A DNA stretch of 38,277 nucleotides from REEB76 sp049698775 (GCA_049698775.1 JBAVYM010000048.1:1-38277), one strand, 5' to 3'; positions 17,002-24,999 are shown, counted from the stretch's first letter. Notes: a model not told the origin generated them from the sequence alone. Made by a program: numbers and translations.

Positions 17002-19023
17002 CTAATGCAGGGTCGTGGCAGAAGGCAGATTCATGATTTTGCGCACCTCTGCAAAGCGTGGGTCGGCGCGCAGTCCGGCCCAATTGGAACCGAAAGCAAT
17101 CATAATCTGGTGATCGTGGTCTCGGGCTGCACGCTGCAACTGGTCAAGTGCCTCAGCTTTCTTACCAAGCGACCATAAGGGCCATGCCAACATGACGCCC
17201 GATAAATAATGTTGTGAGGCTCGCTGCTGCAATTCCGCCAATTCCTGGGTTGCTAGATCACGCCGCCCCAAACCCACATTCGCGGCGGCCGTTTCCATTA
17301 CCAGAAACGGTTCACTGGGGTTTCCCCATATATTGCTGGCGATCTGCACATCGTCCAAGGCTTGTTGGTAGTTGCCCATGGCGATATCGTTTTCTGCCAT
17401 GAAGGTATAGGTTAGACCAAAGCGTGGGGCTAGTGCGACCGTGGTGCGGAGCTGGACCGCGGCTTGCTGCGGTTCGCCGGCATAGGACAGCGTCCGGCCC
17501 AGATCGGCGTTGATGATGGGCGAGAGCGGATCCAGCTCCCGAGCCAAGCTCAATTCCTTGACCGCATTTTGCATATTACCCGTGAACCAAAAATACATAC
17601 CGTGCCATTGATGGGCAGTGGCATCGCTGGAGTCAAGCTGCAGAGCCAGCTGGATTTCCTGATCAGCCTGCCGCCATTGCCAATGTTCCTCATACAGCAA
17701 GCCGAGAACGGCGTGTGCGTTTGCGGACTGGGGATCGAGTGCGACGGCCTTCTGTGCAGCGTTCAGCGCATCCTGGTAGTGGGTATCCGGTGGCTCGTCG
17801 GCGGAATAGTCGCGCCATATCGTGTAAGCGGTGGCCAGCGCTGTCCACGGAGCAGCGTAATGGCTGTCCGCCTGAATGGATTTCTGAAAGTAATTGAGCG
17901 CCTGCTGAATATCCGGGACCGTGCGATAGGCCAAATATCCCATGCCCACCAGATACGCATCGCGTGCGGCGGGATTCACGCGCGGATCATCGGCGGTGCG
18001 TGACTGGTCAACCGGCACGTGCAAATGAGCCGTGACCGCATCGGCGATGGTCTGCTCGGTCTTGAAAACGGCACTGCGCGGCGCAGTCAGTTCATCTGAC
18101 CACAGTTCGTAACCATCCGCGGCGTTCACCAGTGCCACATGGATGCGCAAGCTTTCGCCGGTCTGTTGCACGCTGCCCTCGACGACGTTGTTGACGCCCA
18201 GGATGCGGCCCACATCACGCACGTCCAGCGGCTTGTCACGCAGACTGAACGACGAGGTGTGGGCCACGACACGCAGCGCCGGATTGCGGCCCAAGCGCGT
18301 GATCAGTTCATCGGTGATGCCGTCGCTCAGATAGTGGCTACTGGGATTCTTGTCCAGGTCCATGAACGGCAGCACCGCCAGGGTTGTAGCCGGTATATTC
18401 GGTGTGGCGGCGGCCGTAGTAGCAGGTTGTGTGGGGATGGTTTCCTGACGGCGCCGGTGCGCGCGTATAAAGGTGGCGCTGCCTGCGGCTACGATCAGCA
18501 CCAGCATGGCCGCGGCGGCGTACCAGGGCCAAGCACGCAGGTGCTTGCCGGCGGGAGTTTCCCGCAGCACCGATTCGGATTCCCACAGCGACACGCTCAG
18601 CATGTGGGTGGCGTTCGCCAGACAGCGCCGGTACGTGCTCCAGCTCAGGTGCATGGCATCGGCGGCCGCCTGTTGGCTGCGCAAGGGTGCGAGATAAGTG
18701 TGCTGCAACACCTGCTGGAAGCGGCTGGTTTTTGGATTTTCGCCAAAGCGGTCGCATTGCTTGCGGATGAGTTCGCGCAGTGCCTGGGTCGGAGCCGCAT
18801 CGGGAGCGCGTTGCAGGGCCGTTGTTACCAGCCGTGAACCAAGCAAGGGGGTGTCGCGCAAACGATCCGGGCGCTGAAAATCGCGTAGGGCTTGGTGTAG
18901 CGCGAGCACAAAACCGCGCTCGGTACGGATGGCTTCCGGCACCGCCTGATTCCCCACGACGGCCGGCGAAGGCCGCGGCGTGCTGCCGGCGGGCAAGCCA
19001 GAAGTAAGTTCTTGATTGCTCAT
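17002..19023 (-). CDS. Membrane-anchored regulator: HTH-like N-domain, TM, FlgO/TolB-N-like domain, TPR repeats
   Basis: 673 residues from the ATG at 19023, which has GGAGGGG upstream; the open frame extends to 19302 without support. Residues ~30-150 form a helical domain with a possible HTH (QQAAADAMHLSWSTYRRCLA). One TM follows (about 167-187, WYAAAAMLVLIVAAGSATFI). Next is an FlgO/TolB-N-like domain (TLAVLPFMDLDKNPSSHYLSDG, GVNNVVEGSVQQTGESLRIH; about 213-315), then about six TPR units to the C-terminus. This plan resembles CadC-like and adenylate-cyclase-like one-component regulators: cytoplasmic DNA- or partner-binding head and periplasmic TPR sensor. Orientation and target are inferred. 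It is divergent from the small genes at 19279-20173, which are possible targets. Confidence 0.8.
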   Translation of the reverse strand: MSNQELTSGLPAGSTPRPSPAVVGNQAVPEAIRTERGFVLALHQALRDFQRPDRLRDTPLLGSRLVTTALQRAPDAAPTQALRELIRKQCDRFGENPKTSRFQQVLQHTYLAPLRSQQAAADAMHLSWSTYRRCLANATHMLSVSLWESESVLRETPAGKHLRAWPWYAAAAMLVLIVAAGSATFIRAHRRRQETIPTQPATTAAATPNIPATTLAVLPFMDLDKNPSSHYLSDGITDELITRLGRNPALRVVAHTSSFSLRDKPLDVRDVGRILGVNNVVEGSVQQTGESLRIHVALVNAADGYELWSDELTAPRSAVFKTEQTIADAVTAHLHVPVDQSRTADDPRVNPAARDAYLVGMGYLAYRTVPDIQQALNYFQKSIQADSHYAAPWTALATAYTIWRDYSADEPPDTHYQDALNAAQKAVALDPQSANAHAVLGLLYEEHWQWRQADQEIQLALQLDSSDATAHQWHGMYFWFTGNMQNAVKELSLARELDPLSPIINADLGRTLSYAGEPQQAAVQLRTTVALAPRFGLTYTFMAENDIAMGNYQQALDDVQIASNIWGNPSEPFLVMETAAANVGLGRRDLATQELAELQQRASQHYLSGVMLAWPLWSLGKKAEALDQLQRAARDHDHQIMIAFGSNWAGLRADPRFAEVRKIMNLPSATTLH

Positions 19024-19278
19024 CCATCCCCTCCAAACGGCCACCTGTGGTTGCAGGCAAGCATCTGCACCGGCCCAAAGTGTAATCCCGGCGTGGCGCG
19101 CGGGCGCACCCGGCTGGAACTCCGCCAGCAGCGCGGCTTGCACAGGAAGTGAGCAGTTTTTGAGACGGATTTTGAGGCGGAAAGCGGCCGATAAAGCAGC
19201 TTTACTTGCAGGCGTACCCGGGCGGAAACCCACGGCAAGCGGTCGTGGGGCGGGGTTTTGGGAGACGGGGAGAGAACG

Positions 19279-19746
19279 GTGCGGCAGCAAAACTTTAGGC
19301 ATGCGACGGCGCTGACGGCGCTGGTTTTAGCGCTGGTGATGTGTTGCGCCTGGACACGCTGGTACGAAGTCGGCAGCGGCAGCATGCGGGCTGCCGCGCC
19401 GTCCGTCGTTCCAGCCAGTGCTCCGGTGGTCACAGCGCGCTGGCGCTACACGCTGGTGCCGGATGACGACATGGCAACGATCCGGCACAGCTACGCCGCA
19501 CTCAACGTGCACTACCGAAAATATCAGCAGGCGTGGCGCGCCTATCAGAAACGGCTGGTCCACTGCCAAGCCATTCCGCCCAGCGTGTGCGCTCTGGCGG
19601 AATCACCCGAGCGTTGTGGCGACCAACGCATGACGCAATGCCTGGGCGGGGTAGTTCCGGCGCTGGAGGCGGCGCGCAATGACGTGCATGACGAGGCCAT
19701 CGAACTCGAAGAAGCGGCACAGCAGCTCGCTAACACCAGCGCTTAA
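19279..19746 (+). CDS. Hypothetical membrane-anchored/exported protein with four-Cys motif
   Basis: 155 residues from the GTG at 19279, preceded by GGGGAGAG; a TTG at 19258 is an alternative. An N-terminal hydrophobic segment (ALTALVLALVMCCAW) suggests a signal anchor or signal peptide. The rest is a helical region (TIRHSYAALNVHYRKYQQAWRAY) and a Cys-containing stretch (HCQAI, SVCAL, ERCGD, TQCLG) with four cysteines that could form two disulfides in the periplasm, then a helical Glu/Ala tail. I do not recognise a family. It ends 13 bases before the ankyrin gene, so the two are probably one transcript, divergent from the TPR regulator. Confidence 0.65.
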   Translation: MRQQNFRHATALTALVLALVMCCAWTRWYEVGSGSMRAAAPSVVPASAPVVTARWRYTLVPDDDMATIRHSYAALNVHYRKYQQAWRAYQKRLVHCQAIPPSVCALAESPERCGDQRMTQCLGGVVPALEAARNDVHDEAIELEEAAQQLANTSA

Positions 19747-19759
19747 AACGGGGGCGCAC

Positions 19760-20173
19760 ATGCAAGCCACAGCGTTCATACGGTCAGACCATATCGGGCG
19801 ATACCCACGAATAATGGCGATGCTGTTGCTGATGTTGATGAGTGGTGGCACCGCGCTTGCCGCGCCACCGCTTTCGCGTGCGGCGCAGTCCAGGCTGGAC
19901 AGGAAGCTTTTACTGCAAGCGGCGGATGCTTCGGTGGCCGATTTGCAAGTGCTGATTACCCAAGGCGCGCACGTGAACGTGCAGGATCGCTTCGGCGTCA
20001 CCCCACTGATGCAGGCAGTAATCGGCAACAACCGCTCGGCGGTGCGCGCGCTACTGGCGGCGGGCGCGGATGTGAACCTGCGCAATCTGCGCGGCGACAC
20101 TGCGCTGGATTTGGCGCAGCAACTGGGACGCGCAGACATCGCGCGATTACTCGCAGCTCCGGAGCCGGAGTAG
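19760..20173 (+). CDS. Exported ankyrin-repeat protein
   Basis: 137 residues from the ATG at 19760, preceded by GGGGG. A signal peptide is visible (IMAMLLLMLMSGGTALA, cleavage before APPL). Then come about three ankyrin units: LLQAADASVADLQVLITQGAHVN, DRFGVTPLMQAVIGNNRSAVRALLAAGADVN and LRGDTALDLAQQLGRADIARLL. Periplasmic ankyrin proteins usually mediate protein-protein contacts, for example with catalase in AnkB-type systems; no partner is evident here. The stop codon TAG is the TAG of a GTAGGAGCGG repeat element that begins at 20170, so the last residues were probably set by repeat insertion. Confidence 0.82.
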   Translation: MQATAFIRSDHIGRYPRIMAMLLLMLMSGGTALAAPPLSRAAQSRLDRKLLLQAADASVADLQVLITQGAHVNVQDRFGVTPLMQAVIGNNRSAVRALLAAGADVNLRNLRGDTALDLAQQLGRADIARLLAAPEPE

Positions 20174-20193
20174 GAGCGGTGTCATTCACCGCG
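20170..20193 (+). repeat. REP-like element carrying the ankyrin-gene stop codon
   Basis: GTAGGAGCGG head with perfect hairpin GCGGTG-TCATT-CACCGC (20176-20192), then GACAG. The TAG at 20171-20173 terminates the upstream gene. Same architecture as the elements at 13039 and 28132. Confidence 0.8.
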
Positions 20194-20236
20194 ACAGATT
20201 TGTTCCCAATTATATGTATTGCATGAGGAGATTTTC

Positions 20237-22651
20237 ATGAAACGCAGTCATGATGTTTTTGGATATCGCAGGCTTATCTTTGGTTTGAGCCTGTTGGTTT
20301 TAAGCGCGCATGCCTATGCTGTTTCCGGGCAGTTGCTACCCAACCCCAATCCCAACGCTCAGGACAATTACTACGGCAATGCGGTAGCGCTGTCGCCCGA
20401 CGGGAGCATCGCCGTGATCGCAGCCAATGCCGGTGGTTATGGATTTACTACACCGCCATCTGTCTCTATATTTCAGTATGCCAACGCGGCCTGGGGCGCC
20501 ACACCCATTATCACAATCTGCGATCCAGTAGCGAATACCACTTGTACTAGTGATTCTGCACCGACGGACCTTTTTGGGTCCACTGTTGCAATATCCAGAA
20601 TCAGCGGCAATAGTTTCGCCCTGATAGTGGGTTCACCCGGTGGTGGTGAGGTAAATGGTAGTTCCGTTACTTTTGGTGTGGCCTACATATATCAATGTAC
20701 GGTGAGTCCTGCAGCCTGTGGCGCGCCTGTTGCAACCATCGCTGATCCGGCCACAAGCCCATCCGCCAGCGATAACTTCGGTTCCGCAGTGGCCATCTCT
20801 GCGGATGGGAATTCTATATTGGTGGGTGCCTGGGGCACGCCAGAACCAGGCGGTTCTGTTGGGACAGGAAACCAGCCCGATGAAGGTATTGCCCACGTTT
20901 ATCGCAATGCCGGCAACAATAATTGGACGTTGACCATGTCGTTGCTTGATCCTGCGCCAACGTGTGGCTCATTCGGTGGACCACCGCCGCAGATTATATG
21001 CGATGAGTTTGGCTATGCGGTGTCTCTTTCGGCAGATGGCAGCACGGCGTTGGTTGGTGCGCCGGGCGCTGTGGAATCAAATTCCGGTACGCTTGAGCCG
21101 GGTGAAGGTCAAGCATTTATTTTTCAAAATATAGGCGCGCTGTTAACTACCTTCACAAACACCAACACAGTCGCCTGCAGCGATGTGGTGTATCTCAGGT
21201 GCGATGAATTCGGCTTGGCTGTAGCATTGTCCGCCGATGGTAGTACTGCCGTGGTTGGCGCACCCAATGCTTTTGTCACCGGCACCAATGGCTCGGTTGC
21301 TGGTGAGTACGGCTTGGTTAGTCTGTACCATCAATCTACGGGTAGCTGGTCGGGCGTAACGAGTCCTGTCATCACCTATTCCAATCCGAACCAGAACACG
21401 AACGACGATTTCACGGGTGTCGGCGGTTTTGGTTCCTCCCTGGCTCTTTCCAGTGACGGTACCACGGAGCTGGTAGGGCTGCCGGCAGCGGCCGAAGGTA
21501 CCAACAGTGGCGGCTATGGCGGTTCCGGCGAAATGGACAGTTACACTTGCAGCTTTTCATCGTCATCGGCCTGCGTGAATACCCCGGTCCAGACATTCGT
21601 GGATCCGGTGGTATTGCTTTATCCAAACAAATCTCCCGAGCCGGCGGACTTCTTCGGTGCAGCGGTGGCGATATCTGGCGACACCAGCGTGTTGCTGGCG
21701 GGCGCGCCCGATAGTAATTTATACGGCGCGAATGACAACGGCGCTGCATATGTGTACGGCGCCCCTGGCGTATTCCCACCGGTTGCGTTGCAATTGAGCT
21801 ATACCGGCCCGAATAACGTTTCCGTTGTCCCGGGCCAGGATCTTATCTATGACATGACAGTAACCAACACGAATAGTACACAAGCTGCCGTGAATGTCGT
21901 GCTCACGGGAACATTAGCGGCAGGTGTGACACTGGTGTCCTATTCGGCTGCTGGCGCCACTTGCATTGGAGGCAATGGTAGTTACGCATGTACACTCGCC
22001 TCACTTGGGCCGGGTGCGACTTGGACTCCTGCAGTTACCTTGGAAGTCAGCAGCGCTGATGCGGGTCAAACTGTAATAGTTGCTGCAGTCAACGTTAAGG
22101 CGCAGAACAGCAACAACAATCCATCAATATCTGCATCAGTGACCGTGACTGCCGCAACAACGACAACTAATCTTTCTCTAACGTATGACAATTTATCTGG
22201 CATATGTACCACGCTCGGTGAGTGCCCTAATGCCGACGCAGGAGAGAGCTTCCTATACATTATTACCGTCTATAATTCAGGTTCAGTGGCAGCGAACAAT
22301 GTGGTTGTGACGGTGACAATCCCGCCGGGAATGACATTCACAAATCCAAAGGCAACACCAGGGATTTGTCTGATCGATGTAGCCGAAGCCAAGATGGCGT
22401 GCGCGCTTAGCACGCTTGCATCTTCAGCCAATTGGGTGATTTCATTCGCTGCAACTGTAAACAGCAATGATTCCTATGGACAGATCTTGACCAGTCAGGC
22501 GGCTGCTACATCCAGCATCGGTTCTACGCCTATGAAGAGTTATACAGTGACCGTTGGTACCCCGATCGGTGCATCAGGCGGCATTGGCTGGTTGGAACTG
22601 CTGACACTGGCTGGTTTGTGCTGGTTAGGTCGGCGCAGGTTAGCGCAATAA
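20237..22651 (+). CDS. Exported FG-GAP-like/DUF11 surface protein with GlyGly-CTERM-like tail
   Basis: 804 residues from the ATG at 20237 with AGGAG upstream. It has a signal peptide (LIFGLSLLVLSAHAYA). Residues ~20-520 carry at least six FG-GAP-like units of the pattern D-x-FG-x-AVAxSxDGxxxxVGAP (DNFGSAVAISADGNSILVGA; CDEFGYAVSLSADGSTALVG; CDEFGLAVALSADGSTAVVG), suggesting an integrin-alpha-like beta-propeller. Two DUF11-type beta-sandwich domains follow (about 525-640 and 650-770; TVTNTNSTQAAVNVVLTG, ITVYNSGSVAANNVVVTVT). The C-terminus GASGGIGWLELL...GRRRLAQ is a Gly-Gly motif, TM helix and Arg cluster, as in GlyGly-CTERM (rhombosortase) substrates. Probably surface-displayed or released; function unknown. 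Less GC-rich than its neighbours. Confidence 0.82.
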   Translation: MKRSHDVFGYRRLIFGLSLLVLSAHAYAVSGQLLPNPNPNAQDNYYGNAVALSPDGSIAVIAANAGGYGFTTPPSVSIFQYANAAWGATPIITICDPVANTTCTSDSAPTDLFGSTVAISRISGNSFALIVGSPGGGEVNGSSVTFGVAYIYQCTVSPAACGAPVATIADPATSPSASDNFGSAVAISADGNSILVGAWGTPEPGGSVGTGNQPDEGIAHVYRNAGNNNWTLTMSLLDPAPTCGSFGGPPPQIICDEFGYAVSLSADGSTALVGAPGAVESNSGTLEPGEGQAFIFQNIGALLTTFTNTNTVACSDVVYLRCDEFGLAVALSADGSTAVVGAPNAFVTGTNGSVAGEYGLVSLYHQSTGSWSGVTSPVITYSNPNQNTNDDFTGVGGFGSSLALSSDGTTELVGLPAAAEGTNSGGYGGSGEMDSYTCSFSSSSACVNTPVQTFVDPVVLLYPNKSPEPADFFGAAVAISGDTSVLLAGAPDSNLYGANDNGAAYVYGAPGVFPPVALQLSYTGPNNVSVVPGQDLIYDMTVTNTNSTQAAVNVVLTGTLAAGVTLVSYSAAGATCIGGNGSYACTLASLGPGATWTPAVTLEVSSADAGQTVIVAAVNVKAQNSNNNPSISASVTVTAATTTTNLSLTYDNLSGICTTLGECPNADAGESFLYIITVYNSGSVAANNVVVTVTIPPGMTFTNPKATPGICLIDVAEAKMACALSTLASSANWVISFAATVNSNDSYGQILTSQAAATSSIGSTPMKSYTVTVGTPIGASGGIGWLELLTLAGLCWLGRRRLAQ

Positions 22652-22655
22652 CCGG

Positions 22656-22691
22656 GTCGCGGTGAATGTCTGCCCCGGCGAAAGCCGGGGT
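22656..22691. repeat. REP-like hairpin after the FG-GAP gene
   Basis: 33 of 36 bases match 16772-16807. Contains the perfect stem CCCCGGC-GAAA-GCCGGGG (22673-22690) with a GNRA-type loop, four bases after the stop codon region, so it may double as a terminator. Confidence 0.7.
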
Positions 22692-22761
22692 AGGCGATCC
22701 AACATTGGTATGAGAAGGCCCAGGGATTTAATCCATGACCACTTTCAAGTAAGGAGACCTT

Positions 22762-23499
22762 ATGAGCAAAAAATCGCTTGTTTCAACAGTATGGACAGCC
22801 GCAATGGCCAATGTTTTGTTGATTGCGCTCCTGGCGTTGACAGGCTGTGCCCTCACATTAAAACCGTCTCCGCCGGCCGGCAGCACAGGTTTGGCATCGC
22901 CCGTGACCATCGGCGTCACCTCAAACACCGAGATCGTCAATGGCAGCGGCACGGGCGCGGCTGTTACGCTTCCCGCCACGGTTAACGGAACTCCTTATAC
23001 ACTCATCTGCAATGCTTCGGCTTCCACATGCAGCCTTTCCCAGTCGTTTCCGATCGGTGCCTATACACTCAGCGTCACGGCGCCAGTCGCTGTTCCCGCG
23101 TTTTATTCAGTCAGTGGCAGTCCTTTTACCTGTAACTTTTCCATGGGTGTGTATGGGTTGGTCAACCAGTGCGCCACGCTCACCGCGACGGCAAACTTCG
23201 CAGTGGGCTGCACGCCGGGAAGGCTTACGGTAATTTCGAACACGACCCTGATTCCGGTCCCGGCCGGCCAGAGCACCTCAATTCAGCTCGCGGCCCAGGG
23301 TGGATGCCCGCCCTACACCTGGACCGTCGGCAGTCCAAGCGGCCTGCCTCCGGGAATTTCCATTTCTCCATCCGGCCTTGTCTCCGGTACGGAGACAACT
23401 GCTTGCACCCCGGACCCATATACGTTCGACAACAGCATCACTGTCACAGATTCCACCGGTGACACCGGCCAATCTCCCATGACGTTCGATATCTGCTAG
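22762..23499 (+). CDS. Ig-like (He_PIG-type) lipoprotein
   Basis: 245 residues from an ATG with AAGGAG (22751-22756) at ideal spacing. A lipoprotein signal ends in the lipobox LTGC (VLLIALLALTGCA). The first half is a Ser/Thr/Gly/Val-rich beta-sandwich-like region with paired cysteines. The second half resembles putative Ig (He_PIG) domains: GCPPYTWTVGSPSGLPPGI, ISPSGLVSGT, and YTFDNSITVTDSTG. It ends in Cys. It follows the FG-GAP/DUF11 gene on the same strand (110-base gap with a hairpin), so it may be a surface partner, but no function can be assigned. Confidence 0.72.
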   Translation: MSKKSLVSTVWTAAMANVLLIALLALTGCALTLKPSPPAGSTGLASPVTIGVTSNTEIVNGSGTGAAVTLPATVNGTPYTLICNASASTCSLSQSFPIGAYTLSVTAPVAVPAFYSVSGSPFTCNFSMGVYGLVNQCATLTATANFAVGCTPGRLTVISNTTLIPVPAGQSTSIQLAAQGGCPPYTWTVGSPSGLPPGISISPSGLVSGTETTACTPDPYTFDNSITVTDSTGDTGQSPMTFDIC

Positions 23500-23515
23500 A
23501 ACGATCTTGAAAATG

Positions 23516-23547
23516 CGCCCTCTCCTCGCATAGGTGGGGAGAGGGCG
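23516..23547. terminator. Hairpin of the CCCTCTCC repeat type
   Basis: CGCCCTCTCC (23516-23525) pairs with GGAGAGGGCG (23538-23547), a 10-bp perfect stem with a 12-base loop. It lies 17 bases after the lipoprotein stop. A T-run (TTTTT) comes only at about 23562, so it may be a terminator or a dispersed repeat; the same CTCTCCCC/GAGGGAG style occurs inside hrpB. Confidence 0.5.
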
Positions 23548-23609
23548 GGGAATGAGGGGATTTTTGAGATTGCCACAGACCATTATTATTCATGCACACG
23601 GGGTTTCCC

Positions 23610-24155
23610 ATGCTTCAAAAAATCATTTTCCCCATTGCAATCCTCGCCGGAATCATCATGGCGCCGTGTGCCGCGCGCGCGGACGCCTATGTCGATCTTC
23701 AGCAGGCCAAAGCCGCATTCGATACGGTGCATTCGTGGCATGGCGTTGAACAGATGTCCAACGGGCATACGGTGACCGTTGATCACGTGGCGCCGGACCG
23801 CTGGCGCATCCAGGTGATGCCCAACATGACGGAGATATTGATCGGAGGCGATTTGTATATGATCAGGGACGGCAAGACCATGCACATGCCGTTCGTCATG
23901 CCGCAAATCCAGCAGATCGTGAATCAAAACTGGGTGACGGTGGATCCTGAAGTCCAGCGCACCGCCCGCGACCTCGGCATGCAAACGGTGAACGGCGTCA
24001 GGCTGCATGCCTACTCATTCACATCGAAAGGCGCGCCGGTGAAGCTTTATCTGAGCAGCAATCATCTGCCTGCGGTATCCGTGGTCACCTCCAGTAACGA
24101 CACCGTGACAATTACCTACTCGGGGTACAACTCCGCGATCACTATCAGCCCATAA
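23610..24155 (+). CDS. Exported protein with LolA-like appearance
   Basis: 181 residues from the ATG at 23610; an ATG at 23592 gives six more residues but lacks a Shine-Dalgarno. The signal peptide is clear (IIFPIAILAGIIMAPCAARA). The mature part alternates short beta-strands of polar/hydrophobic pattern (TVTVDHVAPDRWRIQVM; TEILIGGDLYMIRDGKTM; GVRLHAYSFTSKGAPVKLYL; TVTITYSGYNS), reminiscent of the LolA/LolB/RseB half-barrel fold that binds lipids or lipoproteins. That is a fold impression, not a family match. It stands alone between a hairpin and the toxin-antitoxin region. Confidence 0.68.
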   Translation: MLQKIIFPIAILAGIIMAPCAARADAYVDLQQAKAAFDTVHSWHGVEQMSNGHTVTVDHVAPDRWRIQVMPNMTEILIGGDLYMIRDGKTMHMPFVMPQIQQIVNQNWVTVDPEVQRTARDLGMQTVNGVRLHAYSFTSKGAPVKLYLSSNHLPAVSVVTSSNDTVTITYSGYNSAITISP

Positions 24156-24256
24156 CCGGCTACCGCGGGTAATAGGGGATCAGATTTGTTGGCCAAACGT
24201 CAGCAGCCGTTCGGGAAACGACTGGCGCGCTGATGATTGGGGTTGTGACCGGAATT

Positions 24257-24288
24257 TGGTGGGCGGTGCAGGGATTGAACCTGCGACC
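24257..24288 (-). repeat. Partial tRNA-Val 3' end (att-like copy)
   Basis: Identical over 32 bases to the T-arm, acceptor 3' strand and CCA of the tRNA-Val at 25101-25175. Beyond it the sequence diverges and no D-arm or 5' acceptor strand follows, so it is not a second functional tRNA. Confidence 0.85.
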
Positions 24289-24345
24289 TCTCAGGTACAA
24301 GGAGGCTGTTGTCGTGCCTCATAAATCGCTTCTCTTTTCCCCGGG

Positions 24346-24636
24346 TCAGCCGTGCAGAGCTCGTACCGCGTGCTTTGGATCGTTCATGAAAAGGTTCAAA
24401 AGTGCCAGCGCAGGTCCCTGCGGCTGACGGCGCCCCTGTTCCCAGTTCTGCACCGTACGCACGCTGACGCCGATCAAGAGGGCAAATGCGCTCTGAGACA
24501 GACTCATCTTCTCACGCACAGCCTGAACATCTACAGATTCGAGCACGCGGCGACGGGCGGCCTTCCCCGTGCCGCGCTTGATTCGGCCGGCTTCCTTAAG
24601 GCTGGTGACCAACTCGTTGAAGAGCGACTCTTTCAT
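24346..24636 (-). CDS. HigA/NadS-type XRE antitoxin
   Basis: 96 residues from the ATG at 24636, which has AGGAG upstream (inside the toxin end). The N-terminus MKESLFNELVTSLKEAG is typical of NadS-like antitoxins. The C-terminal half is a Cro/XRE helix-turn-helix: VREKMSLSQSAFALLIGVSV, RTVQNWEQGRRQPQGPA. It would neutralise the RelE/HigB-like toxin encoded just upstream (4-base ATGA overlap, toxin first, the HigBA order) and repress the shared promoter. The gene is intact although the toxin is frameshifted, so it may be a solo or residual antitoxin. Confidence 0.87.
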   Translation of the reverse strand: MKESLFNELVTSLKEAGRIKRGTGKAARRRVLESVDVQAVREKMSLSQSAFALLIGVSVRTVQNWEQGRRQPQGPALALLNLFMNDPKHAVRALHG

Positions 24637-24952
24637 GTTCCAAACTCCTGCTTTACCAATTTTTTGAGGATTGCAATCTGCTCGCGACTGAGGTTGTCTT
24701 GCTCGTTCTTGGGGTAGGCCAGCAGCATGAAAAGCTTGGCATCCCGGGAGTACCAGTAATAGATCACACGGACGCCACCACGTTTTCCCATGCCGGCCAC
24801 GACCAACGCATCTTGCGTAGCCCGCCACTGCCTTGGATCAAATCGCCCAATTGTGGATTCAACTGCAAGGCAGTTTGCAATTCCCGATAGTCTTCATCAG
24901 GCATCAGCCGGGTAATCTGCCGGGTGAAAGTCGGGGTTTCGATGATGACCAT
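24633..24952 (-). pseudogene. HigB/RelE-like toxin with a one-base frameshift
   Basis: Reading from the ATG at 24952 gives MVIIETPTFTRQITRLMPDE...GGLRKMRW, then the frame is lost and stops at about 24764. Shifting frame near 24799-24802 restores the expected RelE/HigB C-terminus: GMGKRGGVRVIYYWYSRD, AKLFMLLAYPKNEQDNLS, REQIAILKKLVKQEFGT. It ends in TGA overlapping the antitoxin ATG. The total length, 320 bases, is one short of 107 codons, as expected for loss of one G in the TGGTCGTGGCC stretch. RelE/HigB toxins cleave mRNA at the ribosome; this copy should be inactive unless the shift is a sequencing error or programmed. Confidence 0.85.
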
Positions 24953-24960
24953 CGGCAAAC

Positions 24961-24999
24961 AGTATATACGCCATTGGCGTATAACATCAATATGTTGAT
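24961..24999 (-). promoter_or_regulatory. Toxin-antitoxin promoter with palindromic operators
   Basis: On the minus strand TTGATG (24985-24990) and TATACT (24961-24966) form -35 and -10 with an 18-base spacer, just before the toxin start. The spacer holds a perfect palindrome, TATACGCCA-T-TGGCGTATA (24965-24983), and a second, ATCAA-TATG-TTGAT, covers 24986-24999. Operators over the promoter fit antitoxin autoregulation. Confidence 0.72.

Noticed and set aside
16765..17178. Plus-strand frame after pstB
   Set aside because: It spans two repeat elements and the antisense end of the TPR regulator; no ribosome site or recognisable protein.
24257..24330. Second tRNA gene
   Set aside because: Only the T-arm and 3' acceptor match; no D-arm, no 5' acceptor strand and no anticodon stem of correct form.
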